Assembly (NCBI GenBank): GCA_021789355.1
Contig: JAJYJR010000145.1
Location: forward strand, 1-10,678
Source: Chloroflexota bacterium
GTDB lineage: Bacteria; Chloroflexota; Limnocylindria; Limnocylindrales; CSP1-4
Length of the DNA stretch: 10,678 nucleotides
Reading direction: 5' to 3'
The notes beneath the pieces are model-generated. The model did not search any database, had not been told where the DNA came from, and saw only the letters and a list, made by a program, of their open reading frames with translations. The translations under genes and the position numbers were made by a program. Positions 1 through 7,800 of the stretch are shown here, piece by piece. Numbering within the stretch: position 1 is the stretch's first letter; every line of letters begins with the position of its first letter.

Positions 1-154
1 CCAGGTGCGAGTCACGCTCGAGCCGCAGCAGGTCGTAGCTCAGCCAGTCAGCGAGCGGGCTCTCGGCGAACCAGGCGACGAGCCACACGACGACGGCGGC
101 GGCAACGACGACGGCGAGCGGAGGGCGTGGCCTGCGGACGGCGAGCGTGGTCAT
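1..154 (-). CDS. Putative COG0701/ArsP-type membrane permease, N-terminal part only
   Basis: Only the first 51 codons are in the window; the gene continues past the left edge. The ATG at 154 overlaps the TGA of the ArsR gene as ATGA, so the two are translationally coupled. The protein starts with a short basic stretch (RRPRPP), followed by a strongly hydrophobic segment at about residues 13-29 and then WFAESPLADWLSYDLLRLER. From memory, this N-terminus resembles the permease family (DUF318/COG0701, which includes ArsP-like exporters) often found beside ArsR repressors. In that family the protein sits in the inner membrane and has been linked to export of methylated or organic arsenicals. The substrate cannot be read from this fragment, and an unrelated membrane protein is possible. 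The ArsR partner with a CVC motif supports a metal or metalloid role. Confidence 0.6.
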   Translation of the reverse strand, partial: MTTLAVRRPRPPLAVVVAAAVVVWLVAWFAESPLADWLSYDLLRLERDSHL

Positions 155-537
155 CCGAGCACGTCGCGGAGCGCCGCATCGGCAGCGATGCACGCGGCCT
201 CGTCGCGCTCGTAGTAGACCCAGCGGCCATCGCCGTGGTGCTCGATCGGGCGGATCAGCCCGGCGTTGCGGAGGCGCGCGAGGTGCATCGAGATGTTGTT
301 CTGCCGCTCGCCCAGGGCGGCGGCCATCTCGCACACGCAGTGGGGTCCGTCGCGGAGCAGGCGCAGGATGCCGGCGCGATTGCGGTCGGCGAGGAGCGCT
401 GCCGTCGCCGCCGCGGCGGCGACGTCGGGCGCGGGAAGGTCGAGACGCGGTCCGTCGAGAACCGGTAGCTCGTCGTGCCCGGCAGACTTCGGCCGGTCGC
501 GAATGGGGGTTCGGGCGCCGTCGCGGAGTGGCAACAT
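151..537 (-). CDS. ArsR/SmtB-family metal-responsive transcriptional repressor
   Basis: A winged-helix repressor of about 128 residues with this start. A helix carries HCVCEMAAALG, with Cys67-Val-Cys69. This corresponds to the ELCVCDL box of ArsR, where the cysteines bind As(III)/Sb(III) or soft metals and so release the protein from DNA. The recognition helix follows (QNNISMHLARLRNAGLI, about residues 79-95), then the wing (GDGRWVYYERDE). In this family the metal-free dimer binds a palindrome over its own promoter and represses the operon. The reading frame is open upstream to 693, but the added residues are arginine-rich and look non-coding, so the ATG at 537 or at 549 is likelier. Neither has a strong ribosome binding site. 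The next gene overlaps by 4 bases and is probably its regulated permease. The exact ligand is inferred, not shown. Confidence 0.85.
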   Translation of the reverse strand: MLPLRDGARTPIRDRPKSAGHDELPVLDGPRLDLPAPDVAAAAATAALLADRNRAGILRLLRDGPHCVCEMAAALGERQNNISMHLARLRNAGLIRPIEHHGDGRWVYYERDEAACIAADAALRDVLG

Positions 538-546
538 CTCACTGCC

Positions 547-571
547 CATTGTGTCAATGCGGGATGAGATA
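547..571 (-). promoter_or_regulatory. Candidate ArsR operator and promoter
   Basis: Bases 547-559 form the inverted repeat CATTG-TGT-CAATG, just upstream of (or overlapping) the two candidate ArsR starts. On the minus strand a weak -10-like TATCTC lies at 571-566, with only a poor -35 (TCGTGA) about 16 bases before it. The placement fits autorepression, but the arms are short and the promoter match is weak. The rest of the 281-base gap between the divergent genes (538-818) shows no gene or RNA that I can recognise. Confidence 0.3.
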
Positions 572-818
572 TCCAGGGTGCCGAAGGTCACGAAAGCGCA
601 GGCCTTCGTCACCGGACGCGCTCGGCGACGGACGACTTCGGTCTGCGGGCCATCAACGCGGCGTCGGCGCCCATTCGATCTTCCTCCCGTCACCCGCGAT
701 GGCGGAGAATGCGGCCCGTGCGCTCCGGGGAGCGCCGCTGCGTCCTACGATGTCCGCAGAGCGGGGGAGCGGAGCGGCGACTCCGCCGACCCGATCGCCA
801 TCGACGAGGAACCCGGCC

Positions 819-1280
819 GTGTGTCTGCGCCTCTCCGTCCCCCGGGACCAGCTCATCCTCATCGCCGGGCTCGTGTGGTGCCTCGCGGGCGCGATGGTCT
901 GCGTGGTCGGGTTGCCGCTCGAGGTCCGCCTGGCGCCCGCCCACCTGGTCCTCGTCCCGCTCGCGGCGGTGATCTTCATCGCGTTCTACGTGCTGGTGTT
1001 CTCGCCGCTCGTCCGCCGGCACACCGCCAGGATCCGCGCTCGCCGCGAGGAGCGGCTGCCGTTCTGGCACTTCTTCAACGCCTCGTCCTGGGCGGTCATG
1101 GTGGTGATGATGGGCGGAGGCATGGCGCTGCGCCTGTCCCACACCATGCCCGACTGGACGATCGCCTTCTTCTACAGCGGGCTGGGCGTGGCGCTCTTCC
1201 TCTGCGGCGTGCGCTTCGTGGGCATCTACGCGCGCCGCGACCTCGCCGTCGTCGGCCAGGGGTTCGGCGCCGACCGCTGA
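819..1280 (+). CDS. Small four-helix integral membrane protein of unknown function
   Basis: 153 residues. The GTG start at 819 is chosen because GAGGA (806-810) lies 8 bases upstream; the frame is open further 5' but reads as arginine/proline-rich noise. Hydrophobic segments fall at about residues 11-32, 40-64, 88-107 and 113-136. Between helices 2 and 3 is a basic cytoplasmic-looking loop (RRHTARIRARREERLPFWHFF), and the tail is short and mostly polar. The stretch FWHFFNASSWAVMVVMMGGG opens the third helix and recalls conserved but uncharacterised small membrane proteins of actinobacteria. I see no catalytic or transport motif, so no function is assigned. It points away from the ArsR gene across a 281-base gap. 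No convincing promoter was found. Confidence 0.75.
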   Translation: MCLRLSVPRDQLILIAGLVWCLAGAMVCVVGLPLEVRLAPAHLVLVPLAAVIFIAFYVLVFSPLVRRHTARIRARREERLPFWHFFNASSWAVMVVMMGGGMALRLSHTMPDWTIAFFYSGLGVALFLCGVRFVGIYARRDLAVVGQGFGADR

Positions 1281-1297
1281 GGCCACCGGCGCGCGGC

Positions 1298-1508
1298 CTC
1301 CTCACCTCGTGGCTGCGCTTCCTGGCCGAGCAGGGCGTGCGGATCGTTCGGCTCGACGCGGTCGGGTACGTGATCAAAGAGGCCGGCACGAGCTGCCGCA
1401 TGGTGGAGCCGGAAATCTGGGAGTCCCCGGAGTGGATCTGCTCGGTGGCCGACTCGTTCGGCCTTGCCGTGCTGGCCCGAGGTCCACGACATCCACGCGA
1501 CGCACCGG
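1298..1508 (+). pseudogene. Remnant of a GH13 sucrose-phosphorylase-like enzyme, frameshifted
   Basis: One frame reads WLRFLAEQGVRIVRLDAVGY, then VIKEAGTSC, VEPEIWESPEWI and ADSFGLAVL up to about 1474. This matches, from family knowledge, the core of sucrose phosphorylase-type GH13 enzymes (RLDAVGYVIKK.GTSC, VEPEIYEFL). At 1475 one extra G shifts the frame; reading on from 1476 gives PEVHDIHATHR, the expected continuation. The Asp of RLDAVGY (codon 1355) would be the catalytic nucleophile and the Glu of PEVHD (codon 1479) the general acid. So about 70 codons around the active site survive, with no start, no barrel ends and a broken frame. Such enzymes phosphorolyse sucrose or related glucosides in the cytoplasm. 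The piece cannot make a working enzyme. The remaining bases up to 1614 hold nothing recognisable. Confidence 0.75.
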
Positions 1509-1614
1509 GTGCGAGCTCGAGGCCGACGGGCCGCGGCTCCCTGCCGGCGACCGGGGGAGGGGAGGCCGCCCGGCCTGGAGTCCCTCGCGCTCGGCTCGTG
1601 CGATCCTAGAGGCG

Positions 1615-2001
1615 ATGGCTGATCCCGGCACGACCGAAGAGACCCGCATCGACCGCTGGCTGTGCGCGGTGCGGCTCGTCAAGACGCGCCCGGCGGCGAC
1701 GCAGCTGTGTGACGCCGGCCACGTCCGGGTGAACGGGAACGACGCGAAGCCGTCGACGAAGGTCCGTGCCGGCGACCGGATCGACGCGCTGATCGCCGGC
1801 CGCGAGCGCATCGTGGAGGTCGTGCGGCCGATCGAGTCGCGCGTCGGCGCCCCCGTCGCCGCCACGTGCTACGTGGACCACAGCCCGCCGCCGGTGGTGA
1901 CGGAGGTCCGGCCCGGGATCATGGCGGTGCGAGGGGAGGGCCGGCCGAGCAAGCGCCTCCGCCGGGAGCTGGAGCGCCTGCGACGGGGTGGCGGCGCGTG
2001 A
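1615..2001 (+). CDS. S4-domain RNA-binding protein, Hsp15 (HslR)-like
   Basis: 128 residues. The S4 fold covers about residues 11-58: RIDRWLCAVRLVKTR, then AATQLCDAGHVRVNG, AKPSTKV and AGDRID, the standard order of Hsp15/COG1188 proteins. A basic tail follows (GRPSKRLRRELERLRRGGGA). In E. coli, Hsp15 binds free 50S subunits that still carry a nascent chain and tRNA and helps recycle them after heat shock; a similar ribosome-rescue role here is inferred. The ATG at 1615 fits the family's usual N-terminus, but the only purine-rich stretch (AGAGG, 1608-1612) is 2 bases from it, too close for a normal ribosome binding site. The mRNA may start very near the ATG. The gene ends directly at a GC-rich hairpin and is probably not part of the following operon. 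Confidence 0.88.
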   Translation: MADPGTTEETRIDRWLCAVRLVKTRPAATQLCDAGHVRVNGNDAKPSTKVRAGDRIDALIAGRERIVEVVRPIESRVGAPVAATCYVDHSPPPVVTEVRPGIMAVRGEGRPSKRLRRELERLRRGGGA

Positions 2002-2003
2002 GT

Positions 2004-2026
2004 AGGCCCGGACGCGGCCCGGGCCT
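2004..2026 (+). terminator. GC-rich hairpin after the S4 gene, likely terminator
   Basis: A perfect 8-base-pair stem, AGGCCCGG (2004-2011) with CCGGGCCT (2019-2026), and a 7-base loop, beginning 3 bases after the stop codon. No T run follows, so it would be a stem-only terminator of the kind proposed for high-GC bacteria, or an mRNA-end stabiliser. Confidence 0.5.
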
Positions 2027-2074
2027 GCGGCAGCCGAACCTCGCCTGCATTCGATCCCTGCCATCAGTGCGCCG

Positions 2075-2088
2075 CCCTCGGCCGAGGG
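2075..2088. repeat. 14-base perfect palindrome in the hsdM leader region
   Basis: CCCTCGGCCGAGGG reads the same on both strands. It lies between the terminator-like hairpin and the larger hairpin upstream of hsdM. It may be part of a termination region or a protein-binding site; nothing in the sequence decides between these. Confidence 0.4.
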
Positions 2089-2096
2089 GCGGCCGT

Positions 2097-2124
2097 GGGC
2101 CCGCGGGAGAGCTCTCCCGGGCCC
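2097..2124. repeat. Long hairpin with GGGAGAGCTCTCCC core upstream of hsdM
   Basis: GGGCCC (2097-2102) pairs with GGGCCC (2119-2124) around the perfect palindrome GGGAGAGCTCTCCC (2105-2118), with 2 unpaired bases at 2103-2104. It ends 12 bases before the possible -10 element of the hsd operon, so it covers the place where a -35 element or operator would be. It could be an operator for the restriction operon or a second terminator for upstream transcription. No T run follows. Confidence 0.45.
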
Positions 2125-2136
2125 GCCTCGATCCCC

Positions 2137-2174
2137 TATAGTCAACTGGGGAAGGACTCGCGGGCCTGAGGAGG
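2137..2174 (+). promoter_or_regulatory. Possible -10 element and strong ribosome binding site of the hsd operon
   Basis: TATAGT at 2137-2142 is a good -10 match, but no -35 consensus lies 16-19 bases upstream, where the hairpin sits instead. AGGAGG at 2169-2174 is a full ribosome binding site 5 bases before the GTG at 2180. The ribosome site is clear; the promoter is tentative. Confidence 0.4.
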
Positions 2175-2179
2175 GGAGG

Positions 2180-3709
2180 GTGGCGGCACCCAGCGCACCG
2201 ACCGTCGGTCTCCGCGTGCGGCTCACGCAGCAGGAACTCGAGTCGCGGCTGTGGGCCGCGGCGAACAGCCTGCGCGGCCCCGTGGATCCCGCCGACTTCA
2301 AGGCGTACATCTTCCCGCTGCTGTTCTACAAGCGCGTCTGCGACGCGTGGGACGACGAGCACGCGAAGGCCGTAGCCGAGTACGGCACCGACCTGACGCC
2401 GGAGATCGAGGCCGACTACCACCGTTTCCAGGTTCCGGACGGTGCGCACTGGCGGGACCTGCGGCGGGTCACCGAGAACGTCGGGGTCGCGCTCCGGAAC
2501 AAGCTCGACCGCATGCAGCAGGCGAACCCCGACGCGCTGGCCGGGATCTTCGGCGATGTCGAGTGGGGCAACAAGGAGAAGCTGCCCGAGCACGCCCTCC
2601 TGAACCTGATCGAGGCCTTCAACACCCTCGACCTGTCGCCCGATCGGGTGGGCCACGACGTGCTGGGCGCCGCGTACGAGTACCTGCTGAAGCAGTTCGC
2701 GGACGCGTCGGGCAAGAAGGCGGGGGAGTTCTTCACGCCGCGCACCGTCGTCCGCCTCCTGACGCGGATCCTCGACCCGCAGCCGACCGACTCGGTGTAC
2801 GACCCGGCGGTGGGATCGGGCGGCATGCTCGTGGAGGCTGCCAACGAGGTCGTGGAGGCCGGCGGGTCCGTGCGCCGGATGCGGTTCTACGGCCAGGAGG
2901 TCAACCTCACGACCTCCGCCATCGCGCGCATGAACCTCTTCCTCCACGATATCGAGGACGCGACGGTCCGCCGCGGCGACACGCTCCGCGACCCGCGGTT
3001 CCTCGACGAGCGCGGCCGGCTCCAGCGCTTCGACGTGGTCATCACGAATCCGCCGTTCAGCCTGAAGAACTGGGGCGCCGACACGTGGGCACGCGACCCG
3101 TGGAGCCGGGCGTCGTGCGGGCTCCCCCCGGCGTCGTACGGCGACTACGCGTGGATCCAGCACATGCTCGCCTCGATGAAGCCGGAGGCCGGGCGGGTCG
3201 GCGTGGTGATGCCGCACGGCGTGCTGTTCCGGGGGGGCGCGGAGGCGCAGATCCGCCAGTGCCTGGTCCGGAACGACCAGCTGGAGGCGGTCATCGGCCT
3301 GCCGCCGAACCTCTTCTACTCGACGTCGATCCCGGCCTGCCTGCTGATCTTCCGCGCGACCAAGTCGCCAGAGCGTCGCGGCCACGTCCTGTTCGTCGAC
3401 GGCTCGAAGCGGTTCGAGAAGAGCCGCAACCAGAACCTGCTACGACTCGAGGACGTCGAGACGATCCTGGCGGCCTACCGAACGGGCACCGACGCGGACG
3501 GCGAGGGTGGCGTGGAAGTGCGCCTGGTCCCGCATGCCGAGGTCGAGTCGAACGGCTGGGACCTGAACATCGGTCGGTACATCCGCGGCGAGGCGGCCGA
3601 GACGGTCGACGTCGCGACAGCGCTGGCCGAGCTTCGGGCCGCTCAGGCGGCGCTCCGCGAGGCCGAGGCGCGCCTGGACGAGCGGCTGCGCGAGGCCGGT
3701 TATGCGTGA
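2180..3709 (+). CDS. hsdM: Type I restriction-modification system DNA methyltransferase subunit
   Basis: 509 residues, the normal size for HsdM. It transfers a methyl group from S-adenosylmethionine to adenine N6 in the target chosen by HsdS, as an M2S complex; adding HsdR makes the restriction enzyme. The helical HsdM_N domain opens the protein (LTQQELESRLWAAANSLRG, then PADFKAYIFPLLFYKRVCD). GEFFTPR is at residues 182-188, the SAM-binding motif DPAVGSGG at 208-215 and the catalytic NPPF at 290-293, all intact and in the order of the gamma-class N6-adenine enzymes. A charged Ala/Arg/Glu helix (about 472-509) probably contacts HsdS. The GTG start has AGGAGG 5 bases upstream; a later GTG at 2216 is possible but has no such site. 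It is the first gene of the operon and overlaps hsdS by 8 bases. Confidence 0.96.
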   Translation: MAAPSAPTVGLRVRLTQQELESRLWAAANSLRGPVDPADFKAYIFPLLFYKRVCDAWDDEHAKAVAEYGTDLTPEIEADYHRFQVPDGAHWRDLRRVTENVGVALRNKLDRMQQANPDALAGIFGDVEWGNKEKLPEHALLNLIEAFNTLDLSPDRVGHDVLGAAYEYLLKQFADASGKKAGEFFTPRTVVRLLTRILDPQPTDSVYDPAVGSGGMLVEAANEVVEAGGSVRRMRFYGQEVNLTTSAIARMNLFLHDIEDATVRRGDTLRDPRFLDERGRLQRFDVVITNPPFSLKNWGADTWARDPWSRASCGLPPASYGDYAWIQHMLASMKPEAGRVGVVMPHGVLFRGGAEAQIRQCLVRNDQLEAVIGLPPNLFYSTSIPACLLIFRATKSPERRGHVLFVDGSKRFEKSRNQNLLRLEDVETILAAYRTGTDADGEGGVEVRLVPHAEVESNGWDLNIGRYIRGEAAETVDVATALAELRAAQAALREAEARLDERLREAGYA

Positions 3710-4892
3710 CGGGTGGCGGCGAGTGCGGATCGGCGAGGTCGCCCGTCTCGATCTCGACCGTGTCGTGGTCCGCGCCTCCGACTCCTACCAAATCGCTGGT
3801 GTGCTCAACTCCGGGCGTGGCTTGCTGACCAGGGAATGCGTTCGGGGCTCTGCGACCAGGTATTCGGTTCTCTATCGGCTCGGCGCCGACCAGCTCGTGG
3901 TGCGGAAACTGACCGCTTGGGAAGGCACGATCGCGATTGTCCCGCCCGAAAACGACGGCATGTACGTCTCGCCCGAGTTCCCAACCTTCACCCTCGGCCC
4001 TGATTTGCTGCCCGGCTACATGAGGTTGCTGTGTCGTCAGCCCGCCCTCTGGGCGGCGATGAAGGAGCGGTCCACCGGCACGGTTCAGCGTCGCAAGCGC
4101 GTGAATCCCGATCAGCTGCTCCGTATCGAAATCGTGTTGCCGCCAATGACCGAGCAGCGCCGCATCGTCGACCTGATTGGCTCGATCGACGCGGCGAGAG
4201 AGAGAGAGAGAGAACTGGCTGACGCGACTTCCGCCGCGCGGGTCGGGTTGCTTGGGACGCTCCTCATGAATCGTGAGGGGTGGACAGAGGCCCTCTTGGG
4301 GCAAGTAGCCGTGATTCGAATCGGGCGGACACCGCCGCGTCAGGACAGCCGCTATTGGACGAGTGACCTTGAACGGCCGTTCTGCTCGATCGCCGACATG
4401 ACAGGGACTTTCGTGCGGCCAATGCGGGAGGGCGTCACCTCCATTGCGGAATCGCAGGGAAAGGCGAAACGCGTCCCAGCCGGATCGTTGCTCCTCAGCT
4501 TCAAGCTCACGATAGGGCGAGTCGGGTACGCTGCGGTCGACCTTTTCCCGAACGAGGCGATCGCGTGGCTCGACCCCGATACGCGGCTCCTCGACAAGCA
4601 CTACTTGGGTTTGTGGCTCGGCCATCAAGATCTGCGGGCAACTTCAGGGCGGGCTGTGAAGGGCCAGACCCTGAACGCGCGGTCTCTGCGGGCAATTCCG
4701 GTCGCGTTCCCGTCGCTCACCGAGCAAAGACACATCGCAGATCTCGTCGAGAGCGTGGATGAGGCCACGGAGACGGCAAAGCGGGCGGAAGCCGCGCTCT
4801 CCAGCCTGAGGGTCAGTCTGCTCGAGGAACTGTTGTCGGGATCACTTGAACTCCCGTCCTCGTACGACCGCTTCCTCGACGCGGCCTCATGA
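3702..4892 (+). CDS. hsdS: Type I restriction-modification system specificity subunit
   Basis: 396 residues in two similar halves, the hallmark of HsdS. Each half has a variable target-recognition domain (about residues 5-145 and 195-335) followed by a conserved helical repeat: TEQRRIVDLIGSIDAA at 150-165 and TEQRHIADLVESVDEA at 340-355, 190 residues apart. Each recognition domain reads one half of a split DNA target, and the helices set the spacing and hold the two HsdM subunits. The start overlaps the hsdM stop by 8 bases and the stop overlaps hsdR as ATGA. A perfect (GA)9 tract (4196-4213) encodes RERERE at residues 166-171 in the central helix and is a candidate switch for phase variation. 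Met189, followed by NREGWTEALLGQVA, resembles the N-terminus of the first half. Base composition looks less GC-rich than hsdM and hsdR. The DNA target cannot be read from the sequence. Confidence 0.95.
   Translation: MRDGWRRVRIGEVARLDLDRVVVRASDSYQIAGVLNSGRGLLTRECVRGSATRYSVLYRLGADQLVVRKLTAWEGTIAIVPPENDGMYVSPEFPTFTLGPDLLPGYMRLLCRQPALWAAMKERSTGTVQRRKRVNPDQLLRIEIVLPPMTEQRRIVDLIGSIDAARERERELADATSAARVGLLGTLLMNREGWTEALLGQVAVIRIGRTPPRQDSRYWTSDLERPFCSIADMTGTFVRPMREGVTSIAESQGKAKRVPAGSLLLSFKLTIGRVGYAAVDLFPNEAIAWLDPDTRLLDKHYLGLWLGHQDLRATSGRAVKGQTLNARSLRAIPVAFPSLTEQRHIADLVESVDEATETAKRAEAALSSLRVSLLEELLSGSLELPSSYDRFLDAAS
4196..4213 (+). repeat. (GA)9 dinucleotide tract inside hsdS
   Basis: Nine uninterrupted GA units. 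With nine units the frame is open. Losing one unit would put a TGA at 4220-4222 just after the tract; gaining one would end translation at the TGA at 4267-4269. A change of three units keeps the frame and alters the linking helix by two Arg-Glu pairs. Tracts of this kind slip during replication in phase-variable genes; variation here is inferred, not seen. Confidence 0.9.
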
Positions 4893-7800
4893 GCACCATC
4901 GCCGAGTCGTCCGTCCAGGCGGCACTCGTCGATCGCCTGACGAAGCCTGACCTCGGCTGGCGCTCAATCCCCGGCGTCCAGCTCGACCGCACCCCCGACG
5001 CCGTCCTCGTCGAGTCGGAGGTGGTGGCCGCGCTCGTCCGGCTGAACCCTCTCGTCGCCGAGCAGCCGTCCCGCGTCGACGAGGTCCTGCCCAGGCTCCG
5101 CGCCACGATCCTGTCGGTCGCCAACGACGGGCTCATCGAGGCGAACCGCCGGCTGATGGGCTGGCTCCGGGGCACCGAAACCATTCGCTTCGCCGGGACC
5201 GACGCGTTCGTGCCCGTCCGGCTGGTCGACTTCGGGTCCCCCCGGTCGAACTCGCTCGTGGTGTCGACGGAGGTGACGTACCACCCGGGAGCGGAGGAGC
5301 GTCGGTACGACCTGGTGCTCTGGGTGAACGGGTTCCCGCTCGTCGTGGGTGAGACCAAGACGCCCGTCGAGCAGTGGAAGTCGTGGTTGAACGGCGCGCG
5401 GGACATCCACACGACGTACGAGGCCGTCACCCCTGGCTTCTTCGTCCCGAACGCGCTGAGCTTTGCGACCGAGGGGAAGGATTTCCGCTACGGCGCGATC
5501 CGCGAGCCGGCCGAGGACTGGCTGCCGTGGGCGCGGACGACCGACCCGATCCTCCTGCCCGGCCTGGCGTCGGTGCTCCGCTCGGCCGAGCTCCTGCTTG
5601 CGCCCGAGATGCTCCTCGACATCGTCCGCACGTACACCCTCTACTCGCGCCACAGCTCGACCGGCGGCGGCTACACCCGCAAGCTCATCCCGCGCTACCC
5701 CCAGGTCGAGGCGGTGGACGCGATCGTCGCCCGGGTGCGCGACCTCGCACGCCGGCAGGGGCTCGTGTGGCACCACCAGGGCTCGGGCAAGACGCTCCTC
5801 ATGGCGTTCGCCGCGGCGAAGCTGCGCCAGCAGAGCGACCTGGACGCGCCGACGATCCTCGTCGTCCTGGACCGGCTCGACCTGATCGACCAGGTGGAGG
5901 CGGAGTTCGCGTCGGTGGGGCTCCCGGGCCTGCGGGTGGCGGCGACTCGCGACGAGCTGCGCCGGCTCGTGCGGGAGGACGCCCGCGGCATCATCGTCAC
6001 GACGATCTTCCGGTTCGCCGGCGCCGGGCTCCTGAACGACCGGTCGAACATCGTCGTGATGGTCGACGAGGCCCACCGGACGCAGGAGGGCCGTCTGGGG
6101 CTCGACATGCGCGAGGCGTTGCCGAACGCGAAGCTCATCGGGCTGACGGGCACGCCGATCTCGACCGAGGACCGGAACACGTGGGAGACGTTCGGCGATC
6201 CCGACGATCCGGAAGGCGTGCTCAACCACTACTCGGTCGAGCGCTCGATCGCCGACGGAGCAACGCTCCCGATCCACATCGAGACCCGGCTGGTCGACTT
6301 TCACATAGACCACGCAGCGCTGGACCAGGCCTTCGCCGAGCTGGCGGAGGCGGAGCGACTCGACGAGGACGAACGGGGCTACCTCGCGCGGCGGGCGAGC
6401 CGCGTCGACCAGCTGATGAAGACGCCGGCGCGGATCGAGGCGGTGTGCCGCGACATCGTCGACCACTACCGCCGGAAGATCGCGCCGCTCGGGCTCAAGG
6501 CGCAGGTGGTCGCATTCGACCGCGAGTTGTGTGTCGCTTATCTCGGGCTTATCTCGGGCCTGCTCGCCGAGGGCGAGGAGGCCACGGTGGTCATGACCAC
6601 CGAGAAGGACGACCCCGCCGAGTGGTCCATCTTCGACCGCGAGCGCGACGAGGAGGCGCGGACCCGCGACCGCTTCCTCGATCCCGACGACCCGCTGAAG
6701 TTCCTCATTGTCACGGCCAAGCTCCTCACCGGGTTCGACGCGCCGATCGAGGGCGTCATGTACCTCGACAAGCCGCTGCGTACGCACACGCTGTTCCAGG
6801 CGGTGTGCCGGACGAACCGCCGCTGGACCAACCCGCACACGGGCCAGGAGAAGCTCAACGGGCTCGTGGTCGACTACGTGGGGCTCGGCGGCGAGCTCGC
6901 GAGGGCGGTGGCAATCCACGATACCGGCGTGCAGCAGCCACTCCCCGCCGACATCGACGAGCTGTTCGACGTGTTGGCGGGCCTGGTGACGGAGGCGCTC
7001 GAACCGTTTGCTGGCGTCGACCGCCGGGCCGCCGGGTACGAGCAGCTGCTCGACGCGCAGGAGCGGATCGCGACCGTGGGAGCGCGGGCGGAATTCGCGG
7101 AGGCGTTCCTGCGTTGCCAGGCGCTGTTCGAGCTGCTCTGGCCCGACACGCGGTTGCGGCCGATCGAGGGCGACTACCGCTGGCTCGCGCGCGTGTACGC
7201 GAGCGTGCAGCCCTCCGTCGACGCGAACGCGCTGCTGTGGCACCGGCTGGGCGCGAAGACGGCCGAGCTCGTGGGCACGTACGTGTCGGACGTGGAGGTC
7301 GACGCGGCCGGGCTCGAGGCGGTCGCGATCGACGCGGGCACGCTCGAGGCGCTGCGGCAGCTCGAGCTGTTCGAGCCGGGGGAGGGGAGCGGAGGCAGAG
7401 GCACGACCGGGGCACATGCCGCGCCGCCGACCGTGGACGAGGTGCTCGACACGCTCGAGGCGCGACTGCAGGCGAAGTTGCGCGGTCCCGCGACGCACCC
7501 CGTGTGGCGCGCGCTCTCGGAACGCCTGGAGGAGTTGCGGCGCGAGAAGCTGGCCGGCGCGAAGGACTCCGTGGAATTCCTGAAGCGGCTGCTGGACGTG
7601 GCCCGTCAGCTGGTCGGCGCTGAGCGCGCGGAGGCCGAAGGCCGTCTCGACACGTTCCAAGTGCTCGACCCCGACCGCGGCGCGCTGACCCAGATCCTGC
7701 GGGAGTACGCGCCGCCCGGCGTCCCCGTGATTGTGGAGCACGTCGTCGAACAGATCGACGCCCTCGTGCGCCCCGTCCGCGGCACCTCCTGGCAGACCTC

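Noticed and set aside
538..693. N-terminal extension of the ArsR gene to an ATG at 693.
   Set aside because: The added residues are Arg-rich and unlike the family, no ribosome site precedes that ATG, and the extension would cover the likely promoter and operator.
1309..1614. Longer N-terminus for the S4 protein, starting near 1309.
   Set aside because: The added residues are a GC-rich shadow frame over the sucrose-phosphorylase remnant, and Hsp15-like proteins begin close to the S4 motif, which fits ATG 1615.
1919..3385. Minus-strand open frame of 488 codons opposite hsdM.
   Set aside because: It is a GC-driven antisense shadow of hsdM with no recognisable domain, crossing the hairpin region without a start signal.
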